Below the pieces are notes generated by a model. It saw nothing but the letters and a program-made list of their open reading frames with translations, had not been told where the DNA came from and did not search any database. Below are positions 23,155-32,792 of a stretch of 64,000 nt of DNA, piece by piece. Position 1 is the stretch's first letter. Every line of letters starts with the position of its first letter. A program made the translations under genes and the position numbers. This DNA is from Hymenopellis radicata (taxonomy: Eukaryota > Basidiomycota > Agaricomycetes > Agaricales > Physalacriaceae), in assembly GCA_015501595.1 (NCBI GenBank), contig JADNRX010000114.1, positions 62,001 to 126,000 on the forward strand, read 5' to 3'.

Positions 23155-23480
23155 TGTGATACGATGGAGTATTGGAATCGTGGGAAGGTAGATTAGTAAT
23201 CCTTCCCATATCCGTGTTTGTACGTGTCACAGTAACTAGCTTTTGAATTACCATCTTGTTTCTCGTTTCTCTCCCTACGGCGGACCCCATGTCCTATGTT
23301 GTAACTCGATAACCGACTCGTCAGGCCCGCTGAGCACCCGTGTTAACGGCTCCCCGAGTGCGGGTCAAACACTCCCTTTCTCAGGATTACAGAGGGGCTA
23401 TGACGCGAGCCCGACGCGTCAACACACTTATTCAAGGTTGACTCCTCTGGCGAGAAGTCCCGAACTGTGCTCGATTCACA
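23155..23480 (+). repeat. Left LTR of the 8.7 kb element
   Basis: 326 bp, TG..CA ends. It contains the hairpin TGGGAAGG..CCTTCCCA near 23,178. Read by eye it has no difference from 31,529-31,854. Confidence 0.93.
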
Positions 23481-23481
23481 G

Positions 23482-23499
23482 TGGTGGGGACACCCAGAA
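23482..23499 (+). promoter_or_regulatory. Candidate primer binding site of the 8.7 kb element
   Basis: TGGTGGGGACACCC begins one base after the LTR. It would pair with a tRNA 3' end of the form GGGTGTCCCCACCA. The tRNA is not identified. Confidence 0.55.
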
Positions 23500-23538
23500 C
23501 TTCACCAAACCGGTGGAGTCAACCTTACTTGTCCTCGA

Positions 23539-23748
23539 TGGCCGCTCATAGCGCCGCCGGACCTTCATATGGTGGCCGCTCATAGCGCCGCTGGACCTCA
23601 ACAGTCGTCGTCCTTAATCATCCATTACACTGTTCAAATCCTCCAGAACGTTGTAGACCGCTCTGTTTGGTCCCCGCGTGTCGATCGGCATATTATGGAT
23701 CTCTCTTCCACCAACGAGCTGTCCCAGGTGGCTGCTCATAGCGCCGCC
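23539..23748 (+). repeat. Hairpin copies 1-3
   Basis: Copies at 23,539-23,556, 23,571-23,592 and 23,727-23,748. Core GGC-N-GCT-CAT-AGC-GCC, with bulge C, C and T. Outer pairs are T.G, then GTGGC/GCCGC and GGTGGC/GCCGCC. Copies 2 and 3 lie in a roughly 150 bp duplicated unit (CATCCTCCAGAAC and TCCCCGCG in both) whose flanks have diverged more than the hairpin. Confidence 0.85.
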
Positions 23749-24588
23749 GGACCTCAACCCATCCTTCATAATCATTCTTCATGCTGTTCACATCCTCCAG
23801 AACATTTCTCACCGTGTTTTGTCCCCGCGGTCCAAGGATTACCAAGGAAGTGTCACCAGCAAGTTTCCACTTACATTATTGAGCGGCTCGACAATCGCTT
23901 TTCCGAATTGCTCTCCGACCATGACAAGGGTAACACGAAGTGCACCTTGCTCGTGTTCGACCCCAACCCAGCGCTTCAGGCTCGAAAAGCCCAAAGGTGG
24001 CCGCTTCCGTCGCCCACGACTTTCTCACTCCGAGAAACAGCCAGCGGCAGCACAGTCGCGTTTTCCGCTGCGACATTCATCCCAACCATTGTTTCGATCC
24101 GTGGCCCACTCCACCAACATTTCCTATACCGCTGCGGTCAGGGCCGTCTTGTGAATCATGTCCATATCCATCGCGTTCATTCTTCCTCGTGTCAACTCGG
24201 TTGATTCAGAGACTTTCATCTCCTTTATCGTAGCCGTCGGGATCGTCATGACTTACAGTGTCGACTTCTGGCTACCGAGTGCACATGAACGGTTCACTGA
24301 CCCCGTCCAAGGATTGCTGCCGAGGAAATGGACGTCAACGTCGAGGAGCTCCCTCCTCCATCGCATATTCCGCGTAAGCCCTGTCAAAACAGGCAGCGTC
24401 TTGCCATGGACATCGTCGTTGATTTGGGCGCCCGGCATCGAACCGCGTTACGTCTCGCCGCAGCTTCTCACCACCCTTTCGACGTCCGCGAATCCAAAGC
24501 GAATATCATCGTTAAGATGACTTCGTCTCGCCCCGTTCCACGACTATGCTTGCCCTCCGCCCACCTCGAGGACCACGAAACCTCAAGA

Positions 24589-24647
24589 AGGAGCTGCTCA
24601 TAGCGCTCCTCTCGTCAAAGAAGGGATGGCTGCTCATAGCGCCGTCC
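24589..24647 (+). repeat. Hairpin copies 4-5
   Basis: Copy 4 (24,589-24,610) has the fully paired outer stem AGGAGC/GCTCCT, so the third pair is A-T where nearly all others have G-C. Copy 5 (24,624-24,647) has GGATGGC/GCCGTCC with one T.G pair. Start-to-start spacing is 35 bp. Confidence 0.88.
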
Positions 24648-26307
24648 ATTCAGAGACTGATGGCAGGATTTCGTCGGTAAAGGACTCAGCCGGGATCCTC
24701 CTCAATATCGGGTAGCACTTTGCGCTCTACGACAAAGATATCAGCATTACTGTCAACCAGTCCCGTAATTACCAGCTTCTCAAAGATGAAGACCCACTTG
24801 CGGAATTCGGAGCAGACGGCGGGTACTCACGAGGCCTTTTCTCACTAGCAAAGCATGTATACGGGTGGCTTAGTTCATTAGATGTGGCCGTCGAACGATT
24901 TCTGGAATGACATGTCGTCCGCCATTGATGACCGAATTGATTATGAAAGGATGAAAATTTGGTGCCAGAACTTCAAGATCAGACTGCGGAATTGCATAGG
25001 ACAGAGAGTTTAGTCGATTGGCAAGGGTAATAACGACTTAGGCGATTGGGGTAATCTAGTTCAGGTTGTCATGCGAATTTTTAGAAGTCTTCCAACAAGA
25101 ATTGGGTTCGAAATCTTCCAAGGAGCCCCCGTTTGTGCTCGACTCGCACGACGAGTTCATGAAGCACGATCGCAGTCAGATTGTCCTTGATGTCGGAACA
25201 ACGCCTCGCGGGGATGTGTTAGTCGGGGTACTCGCATATGTCGCGGGCAGCAACATTCTCCCGTTATTCTGCGCGAACTGTCGATACAAAACTCCTTGGC
25301 TTCACGTTACTCAGCTGGGTTGGCAGGAGGGTAGATATCACAGTTCATCAGTCATACCTTACCCGTTGAAGAAGATGGAGAGTGCAGACATCCGAGGAGC
25401 TGCATACCCTCGCTGTGTCACATCTTCCACTCTTCCCGTTCAGAGGTGCAATCTCTGGGTAGTCTTCTGTTACATACTATCAGGGTGGTTACGCGTTCTG
25501 AGGGTGTAACCCGTTCCATATTCTGATACGTGCCGCACACTCGATATCAGCCCGGCTCACGTAGGATTGGGACAACCTTGATGCAGCGGCGGTGACGATG
25601 GCGGCACCAGTAGATGCGACTTCGCCACGATCGGACGGGTTCCAGAGGGGTAGGATTTCGTCAGGCTGGGATAGTCACAATGCGATATTTGGTGTCCTCG
25701 TATGCACGGGACTGCAATCCTAGAGGCCCGAGCACAGATATCGCCGGCGTCTCCTTTATCGTTGATCTTCGACATTTTCGGCAACTCCGCCTAATGCGCC
25801 TCACATTGTCTCTGTCTGTGACTCCGGATTTCCCGACGTCGTTCCGTCATGATGTAAAGCGTGTCGGACATCATCCTTGAGTCGCTCTCGCCGCATGGAC
25901 AAGACGACGGCGAACAGTGTGTCAGCTAGGCTGCGACCAATAACACAGGTGCTCGAGACTACCGGATTCACCCGCGGCGATGGATCTCTGTCTGCTGTAT
26001 AGTGTCAACTCCTGATATACGCTGTACCAGGACATGACTGTTCCTTCTGAGACCCGGACAATTACTCGAACGTACCGGCATCGATTTCATCCTTGACCTC
26101 GTTCTTGTTGTCTACGGCATCGTCCTCGTCCTTATAGACATCCATTAAAGCAAGGAGAGATAGTGGGTTTCTTGAAAGACTCAGACAGATACTGCCAGAT
26201 TCGGAGGAGGAGGCTGAGGAGTGGCGAAGGTCGGCGAGGGTTCTGGGAGAAGTTGTGAGCGTGAGGTTGAAGGAGGAAAAGGAGGATTAAGACAAGGTTG
26301 GAAAGAG

Positions 26308-26472
26308 TCGGGCCGCTGATAGCGCCTGAAGTGAGACGGAGCAGATGAACATAGAGGAACAGAATCGGGCAGCTGATAGCGCCCAGAGCAGCAACTTGAG
26401 GAAGTAGGAACACAAGCGGGCTGCTCATAGCGCCCAGCTGAGAGCAGATATTGTGGCTGCTGATAGCGCCGC
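26308..26472 (+). repeat. Hairpin copies 6-9
   Basis: Copies at 26,308 (TCGGGC/GCCTGA), 26,367 (GGGC/GCCC, bulge A), 26,415 (AGC-GGGC/GCCC-A-GCT, with an extra unpaired A on the 3' side) and 26,453 (GTGGC/GCCGC). Three of the four have the triloop GAT instead of CAT. Confidence 0.85.
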
Positions 26473-26569
26473 GGAAGAAAATATAGGAAGGATTTGCTAG
26501 AGTCCTGAGGGAGATAGTAGAGGCGAGATTAGCTAGGGAAAGGAAGGAACAGGAAAAAGGAAGAAGACC

Positions 26570-26731
26570 GGGCTGCTCATAGCGCCCATGATACGAAAGT
26601 ACTAGCGGGCTGCTCATAGCGCCCAGCATGAAGAGAGGGCCACGGCTGCTCATAGCGCCGTGCAAGAAGAGAAGCGGGCTGCTCATAGCGCCCAGCTAGA
26701 CGGAGAAATTGCGGCTGCTCATAGCGCCGCA
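26570..26731 (+). repeat. Hairpin copies 10-14, the densest group
   Basis: Copies start at 26,570, 26,605, 26,641, 26,673 and 26,710, a 32-37 bp periodicity. Outer stems are GGGC/GCCC, GCGGGC/GCCC-A-GC, CACGGC/GCCGTG (six perfect pairs), AGCGGGC/GCCC-A-GCT and TGCGGC/GCCGCA. The fourth outer pair therefore switches between G-C and C-G with compensation, while the core and CAT triloop do not change. Confidence 0.9.
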
Positions 26732-27350
26732 GAGTTCGAGAGAGACAATGACAAATAGGACTTTTGGCATAGGAGCAACACCTTCTCGTAATCAAACCGT
26801 CAGTCAGCCTTGGAGGGGATGGTGTGTAGTAACGGAAAGGCCAGACTGGCGGTACATTATCATAAACTCGTCGGGGTACTATGGTGCATGCTTGCTCACC
26901 GGCGTCGTTGGGACGCCTCGGCACACCCACCATTCTGCGTCCCGTAGGCGCCAGCACGAGATCTCACCCCCTTCTACCTTATTTGCCATGGTTTTCCTCT
27001 CGTCGTTGTTCTTTGTTCTTCCCGCTCTTGCTCAGTGCTTTTCCCAGTGGTGGCGACCATCATAGTGATGATGATCATAAATTCATTGCGCCTGGTCCCG
27101 ACGATGTCAAGAGCCCTTGTCCTGGATTGAACACTCTTGCCAACCATGGTCATCTTCCTCGCGATGGCAAGAAGATCACTATCCCGATCATGATGAAGGC
27201 GGGGAACGATGGCTTCAACGTCCAGGCCGGGGTGATCCTCCTCGCGGCCAGAGTCAGTCTTATGACCTCGACATACGCTTGAGCTGCCTTCAGCTTGGAG
27301 GACGTCAGACTTCACGGCAACATTGAGCACAACGCACATCCGTCTCCCGC

Positions 27351-27725
27351 ATGGACGAAGCGCTCGGGAGTGACTGGGATTTCAACGAAGAGATCTATTC
27401 CGTCCTAGCCAACTCGAACCCAGGCTCGGATAATTACAATGCATCATCTGCTGGGACAGTTCAGCACGAGCGCCTTCAACAGTCGTTAGAGGATAACAAT
27501 CAGACGCATGACACACTCAGCGAGATGTTGATCCAGACCAGGGAGAGCGCGCTCTATTTGAGTGTTATGGGCAATGCAACAACCGGGGAGGCGCCGAAGA
27601 AATTCGTCGATGTCTTCTTTCGTGATTCAAATGATGTGGTGATCTCTGAGATTTGGGCGCCAGAGCTGAAGGAGGAAAGGGAGGATAAAATGAGGGTACG
27701 AATCGGGTTTCTGATAGTGCCCTGA
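27351..27725 (+). other. 124 aa ORF inside the 8.7 kb element
   Basis: The ORF begins MDEALGSDWDFNEEIYSVLA and is the cleanest open frame in the interior, but it has no recognisable domain and runs into hairpin copy 15. It may be captured host coding sequence; I do not assert a gene. Confidence 0.25.
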
Positions 27726-27926
27726 ATGAGGACAACAAGGAAAGAGTGCACACGCGGGCTGCTCATAGCGCCTAGCGAAGAGCGGATACCGTGGCTGCTC
27801 ATAGCACCGCGGGATAAATCATGATTAGCACGAAGGAAATGGTGAAGATAGAGGAGGACCGGGCTGCTCATAGCGCCCAGGACCAGATGAAGATCGAAGA
27901 AGACCATGGCTGCTCATAGCGCCGTG
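27703..27926 (+). repeat. Hairpin copies 15-19
   Basis: Copy 15 (27,703-27,725) is degenerate (loop region TTCTGATAGT). Copies 16-19 start at 27,753 (GCGGGC/GCCT-A-GC), 27,789 (CCGTGGC/ACCGCGG, one C.A mismatch), 27,859 (CCGGGC/GCCC-A-GG) and 27,905 (CATGGC/GCCGTG). Confidence 0.85.
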
Positions 27927-28060
27927 CAAGAGGAGACGCTCCAGGATCCGCAACACGCTTGTTGACATATGCGCTCTGCCCAGCCTTGGCTTAGACATTC
28001 TTCGTATACTCAACTTCATCCGCTGCGCTCTCGACATCCGTTAGGAATCCTTAACCACTC
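27920..28060 (-). repeat. Internal duplicated module, copy 1 (partner 30,043-30,180)
   Basis: Follows hairpin copy 19 directly. The minus-strand reading VESAADEVEYTKNV, stop, AKAGQSAYVNKRVADPGAS matches VKSAAVAAEYTKDIEVKAG..YVADSGAS after copy 25. Homology of reading frames on the minus strand hints at an old coding sequence that was duplicated with its hairpins. A shorter third relative follows copy 22 at about 28,990. Confidence 0.6.
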
Positions 28061-28895
28061 ATTCCACCCATGTCTCTTTCTGTAATGATGACAGTGCCCC
28101 AAGCACCCCTTCAACATGTAACCGCCGTCTTCATCTCCGGCCAGTCAGCCTTTGGGGGGCGCGTGTAGTAGCATTCAGGAAACGGAAAGGTCAGACTGGC
28201 TGTCGATTACTGCAGATAGAACGCGATGACAATCTTCCACCCCGTCAATCCGATATGTTACAAGTCTTATCCGGATCACAGGTCCTATCATCATTCAAGG
28301 TGTTAGCAGGTTCCACGCAGCCAAGGATGACCATGACGACTCACTGGTTCCGAGGATGGGCGTATCGCATGCCCTATCTAAGAACGTTCGAACAAGCTAC
28401 TTTCCGCATCCGGCCCGTTCAACTGCCAGGCTATCATTCGCAACCATCGATTGATCTTTCTAGATGTTCCCGACCTTGTCGATGAGGACTATCAACGTTC
28501 AGCAGCGATGGACATTTCGGCAAGATGGAACATTGGATCTGGTTGTACGAAGCAAGTGACGGGATCGGGAGCAGGAAGAGTCCGCCTGTGGTGGACACAG
28601 TGAAAGACGCAACTTGAACACCTTGGTGGAGCCCTAAAGCGAATCGTTACACCATCCCAACACGGTCAGCGGAGAATGGTAATGACCGGCAAAAGTAACA
28701 CGAGTTTCGCCGAGGACGCAACTTGTACTACGAGATTGACTGGGTCCCCGCTGACTAGGCCTCCTCCGTAGGTCAGGAGGTATACAAGCACGATGGAATC
28801 GTCGAATGCGCGCGGTAATAAGAGTTTCAGAGGATAACTTGAGGAAAGCTCGGAGAATGTGGCTCTGGATACACGGGACAATGATGCAGCAGAAT

Positions 28896-28998
28896 TGGGC
28901 AGCTAATAGCGCCCATGATTCGGAGCATGGAACGAAAGTAGCGGGCTGCTCATAGCGCCCAGCGTGAGGAAAGGATCACGGCTGCTCATAGCGCCGTG
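28896..28998 (+). repeat. Hairpin copies 20-22
   Basis: Starts at 28,896 (TGGGC/GCCCA, bulge A, triloop AAT), 28,941 (GCGGGC/GCCC-A-GC) and 28,977 (CACGGC/GCCGTG). The order GGGC type followed by CACGGC type repeats that of other groups. Confidence 0.88.
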
Positions 28999-29158
28999 TA
29001 AGAGAAGAAGCATTAGTACCCGGATCCTCTGACACACTGTCATCATCACACTGCTCAATGCGATTCCAAGCTTGTACAACGTTTCCAACCGTGCTATCAT
29101 GTCCTCGAGGTCTCAGAATTTATAGGAACGACTACTGCTAACCAACTACTGCGAAGAG

Positions 29159-29521
29159 ATGCACTTCCCTGGCGGCCCATGCTCCTACATCGCAGAGCCT
29201 GAGGAACGAAGCCTTGCCCTGGTATCATTCTCTGTGGGCCGAAATCAGCTAGGGAGCGTCGCATATGAGACCATATACTCTGCCTGGTCGGAAATGCTAG
29301 GCGACGCGGAGAGATGGGGCGGAGTAAGGCTAAAAACTGTGGTGGCAGCTAATAGCACCGCCGGTATATCAGCAGCGGCAGATCGACGTGCTTACTTCTT
29401 TCTGTCTGCTCTATTCTTCGATACTTTCAAGCGGAACGACTCTGAGACGGCCTGGTTTCACAAGCCACTTCTCTATCTGAGGGCTCAGTGTCATCTTCGT
29501 TGTCCGAAACAGACATTTTGA
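29159..29521 (+). other. 120 aa ORF inside the 8.7 kb element
   Basis: Begins MHFPGGPCSYIAEPEERSLA. No family recognised. Hairpin copy 23 lies inside it, where it is read as VAANSTAG. Unsupported as a gene. Confidence 0.2.
29341..29361 (+). repeat. Hairpin copy 23
   Basis: GTGGC/ACCGC outer stem, bulge A, triloop AAT. It shares the C.A mismatch of copy 17, so these two may be related by duplication. Confidence 0.7.
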
Positions 29522-29995
29522 CTACCCAGGACATCACCTTCCTTCTCGTCATCCTCATTCATATTATCGTCGCTTCCCTCATCTTCATTTGTATCGATCT
29601 GCCCCTATATTTCCAGGATGGTCTGGGACATATTTCGTACTTCCAGGCTTGTTTGTGGTATGCGAGTATGAATGCAGCCAACGCCTCAGAAACCTTGTCG
29701 TGTCCATACGCTCGAGCAAGATTCCGAGTTCTGTTGGATTCAAGTGACAGACTTACTGCTAAGAGCGTCCGCTGAAATTCCGTTTGTCGTCTGCGGCCCA
29801 CCAGATATCAATTCCAGCCTTGTCAGGACTGGTACGACTGCCGTCAACGAGTCCTATGAATTGACAGTTTGCGGATAAAGCACGACGATGCTGGATCGCC
29901 AGTCCGAGAAGGAGAAGGGTTACATCCCGGTAGCTCACAACGAGTCACAACTATAAAGTCCCAGCGCGACACATAGGAGATTGGGAGAGATAATC

Positions 29996-30043
29996 GGGCT
30001 GCTCATAGCGCCCAGAGTGGACCACGGCTGCTCATAGCGCCGT
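29996..30043 (+). repeat. Hairpin copies 24-25
   Basis: Starts at 29,996 (GGGC/GCCC) and 30,024 (ACGGC/GCCGT), again a GGGC type followed by a CGGC type. Confidence 0.88.
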
Positions 30044-30180
30044 ACAGGAGAAGAAGCACCAGAATCCGCCACATACTCCTTTGTTAGGAACATACTCCGT
30101 CCAGCCTTGACTTCAATATCCTTCGTGTACTCGGCCGCAACCGCTGCGCTCTTAACAGCCGCTGGGAATCCTTGTCTGAG
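30043..30180 (-). repeat. Internal duplicated module, copy 2
   Basis: Partner of 27,920-28,060. Shared blocks include GTCCAGCCTTGACTT against GCCCAGCCTTGGCTT and GGGAATCCTTG against AGGAATCCTTA. Here the minus frame is open. Confidence 0.6.
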
Positions 30181-30713
30181 ATTTTCCACGGATGCAGCAA
30201 GAGGATCAATCAACGTTTTCGATGGTAGTCTCGCTTTTTCCGGCCGAGGCCTTCTTCGAGCCAGCGATGTTACCTAGCACGTCGTCGTGCATCGTCACTG
30301 TCATTATCGTCATGAGCTCGTGCTCAGTGCTGTACATACTGAGCTCATCTCTAACTATCTCGTGTTGTTGCTGCCGTTGTGTGCGCGTTGGCATCACCGT
30401 CGCCGTCACTACCGTCGTGGTTGTGCTCGTCGCTGTCATGCTTGCAGTCGTCGGTTTGATCCTCGATACTGTTTGTGGTATTCTCATCGCTGCCGGTATC
30501 GATGCAGTATGCTACCGTAGATGCTGCCACGCTCGCTGCCTCAGCGCTATACCGTATCGTGCTTATTGCTATCGTGGTCGTGGATGTATCCGTTTCTGCT
30601 CGTTTCCGTCGTAGCTATGGTTGCACGAATCGCAGCCGGTTGTTAACAGTACCACACGTGACGCGGATATGCTCTGAGGGACAAGAGGAGCTGGACGCGA
30701 GTCAGAGGGAAGG

Positions 30714-30824
30714 AGCGGGCAGCTCATAGCGCCCAGCTACGCACAGATGAGGTGGAGGAAGATAAACGGGCTGCTTATAGCGCCCGAAATAAGGATGAGT
30801 CCGTGGCAGCTCATAGCGCCGCGG
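30714..30824 (+). repeat. Hairpin copies 26-28
   Basis: Starts at 30,714 (AGCGGGC/GCCC-A-GCT, bulge A), 30,767 (CGGGC/GCCCG, triloop TAT, no extra A) and 30,801 (CCGTGGC/GCCGCGG, seven pairs with one T.G, bulge A). Confidence 0.9.
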
Positions 30825-31125
30825 AGGTTGATACCAAGGGAGACTTGCAGAACTGACAATGGAGCCCAACTGATCTGGGGGGCGCAATTAAGGTAGTCGT
30901 GCATCTGCAACATTCCTACACGTTCACTCCCCAAACTCTACCTCTACTTTGCCATCGCCGTGCTGCTCCGCTGCTCACCGTATAGGTCATGACGCTCCCA
31001 TCCATTTATCCACCACCACCCCCGCCACCACCTAGACTTCCATTATCGTCAGCCACTGTTAGGATGTTCATATACCACGTGAGGTCTGGGGGGCCACTGT
31101 TCATTTGAACTGCATTTTTGTAAAT

Positions 31126-31163
31126 CAGAAGTGAATCTGTGTGGGCATTGGATTCATTTCTGA
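31126..31163 (+). repeat. 13 bp stem-loop near the 3' end of the 8.7 kb element
   Basis: TCAGAAGTGAATC pairs with GATTCATTTCTGA (one G.T) around a 12-base loop. Runs of six G (about 31,087, 31,166, 31,175) surround it. A further stem GAGCATTT/AAATGCTC lies at about 31,396-31,424. Confidence 0.7.
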
Positions 31164-31528
31164 TGTGGGGGGCTGTAGGGGGGTACCAGGTATCAGGGAT
31201 GGCGAGTGCAAGGAGTCATCCTTCTGGCAACTGGCATGGCAAACACAGTGAGCCATCATTACACTACTGAAGGCAGGGACAGCGCACAGCAAACCATATT
31301 ATACGCCTGGATCACTGTCCGTTGGCAGCATCATGCCGGAGTGATTGTCACTACGAGGTAGTCCAAATAGCACATTGGACTGCAATCGACTCTCGAGCAT
31401 TTCAATTTTGAAATCAAATGCTCAAAACTCTCGCAAGATTTTTGACTCAGAAGGCCAAATTTCAATGCGAGTTTTCAAATCAATTAACCCAGGCCATTCG
31501 AACCTCCCTTGCCACGATTGGGGGGCAC

Positions 31529-31854
31529 TGTGATACGATGGAGTATTGGAATCGTGGGAAGGTAGATTAGTAATCCTTCCCATATCCGTGTTTGTACGTG
31601 TCACAGTAACTAGCTTTTGAATTACCATCTTGTTTCTCGTTTCTCTCCCTACGGCGGACCCCATGTCCTATGTTGTAACTCGATAACCGACTCGTCAGGC
31701 CCGCTGAGCACCCGTGTTAACGGCTCCCCGAGTGCGGGTCAAACACTCCCTTTCTCAGGATTACAGAGGGGCTATGACGCGAGCCCGACGCGTCAACACA
31801 CTTATTCAAGGTTGACTCCTCTGGCGAGAAGTCCCGAACTGTGCTCGATTCACA
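31529..31854 (+). repeat. Right LTR of the 8.7 kb element
   Basis: 326 bp copy of the left LTR, preceded by the polypurine tract ATTGGGGGGCAC and followed by the target copy ATCAG. Confidence 0.93.
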
Positions 31855-31904
31855 ATCAGCGTGAACCGCCGTCTGCGGTGCGTCATCTAGATTATCATCA
31901 GCCT

Positions 31905-32185
31905 TGGTCAAAATACCCACACCGATGCTGCAAGGGCAGAATAAATCAAAAGGCCGACGCGACTCGATGTTCCTAAAGGGTGATTAAGCGGCTACTCACG
32001 AGGAGGTAGTACCGGAACAGTAAGTAGTAGGTTAGGCCGCAGTACCTGAGATCCAGAGTGGAGGGTTGACCAGTCACCAGTGGAAGATAATAGACATTGT
32101 ACTATGAACTTTCTAGTGGCAATATAGCTTTCGGCTTGAGCCTCTCCAATTTCAGGAGGTTCGTTGATAGCGACAAATGGATGGA
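31905..32185 (-). repeat. R1 module, copy f
   Basis: Divergent copy that starts near ACCCACACCGATGCTGCAAG (copy b has CATACCGATACTACACCGTG) and contains AAGCGGCTACTCACGAGGAG. It lies 50 bp after the 8.7 kb insertion. Confidence 0.6.
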
Positions 32186-32792
32186 CGAACAGTGAACTTA
32201 AAGGAGCTCTTCGTTACCCCAAGGCAACGGCGCGTTTATCTGGCACTGTTTATTAGATCACCGTATAGCAGGCCGCTCGAATTTCAAGACGCATACTGTA
32301 CCCGAATGCTCACCTTCAGCAATCGGACGAGAGACTCTATTCAGCAAGGAGAGACTCTATTCAGCAAGCTCCTGATTTGAGCAATGAAAGGCATTTGCAC
32401 GTCCTGCACTGAAAAACCAAGCCAAGAATCGCAGTCGTAGTCAATGAGAGTAAGGTCCAGGATCACACTGACAGTAGTCTCCAAAAGGTGATATAGCTTA
32501 GTAATCAAGTATCGGACATTTCGGTCTTGGCTTGACTACGACTTTCCTTCCACCATCATGTCATACGCCCCCACAACAGATGCGACAGAGGCTTTATGCG
32601 GTCGCGAAGACTGCAGCCTTGTTTCCCTATTAGTAGCCCCATGGCTAACGCATACGCCGACTTTTAAGGCAGAGGGTGTAAACGCGACGCAAGAATCTAG
32701 ACAGATGGACACGACGCGACGTGCTAGACGGTTCTACCCGAAACGAGTGCGTTTACGCCAAACTGCATCCTGAACCCGACGACTGACACGCT
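32186..32792. other. Intergenic with a short tandem duplication
   Basis: GAGAGACTCTATTCAGCAAG is repeated directly at about 32,329-32,371. No gene is recognised. Confidence 0.5.

Larger units (their letters stand above)
23155..31854 (+). mobile_element. 8.7 kb LTR element without gag-pol (LARD-like), carrying a hairpin array
   Basis: Two 326 bp LTRs (23,155-23,480 and 31,529-31,854) look identical, begin TGTGATACG and end GATTCACA. The 5 bp target duplication is ATCAG at 23,150-23,154 and 31,855-31,859. TGGTGGGGACACCC, one base after the left LTR, is a candidate primer binding site; ATTGGGGGGCAC precedes the right LTR as a polypurine tract. The element therefore reads along the plus strand. 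I found no reverse transcriptase, RNase H, integrase or protease motif in any frame, so it must be mobilised in trans. Identical LTRs imply recent insertion. The interior holds 28 hairpins and internal duplications. Confidence 0.93.

Noticed and set aside
26132..26957. Minus-strand ORFs with repeated GAMSS and RYEQP motifs, looking like a repeat protein
   Set aside because: These are two reading frames of the hairpin core GGCGCTATGAGCAGCC. The frame changes between copies and the third frame contains a stop, so the protein repeat is a by-product of the DNA repeat.
30192..30614. 140 aa ORF rich in cysteine and valine as a secreted or membrane protein
   Set aside because: Low-complexity translation inside the LTR element with an equally open antisense frame; no family and no conserved context.
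23539..30824. CRISPR array
   Set aside because: Spacing is irregular overall, the outer part of the repeat varies with compensation, and the genome is eukaryotic.
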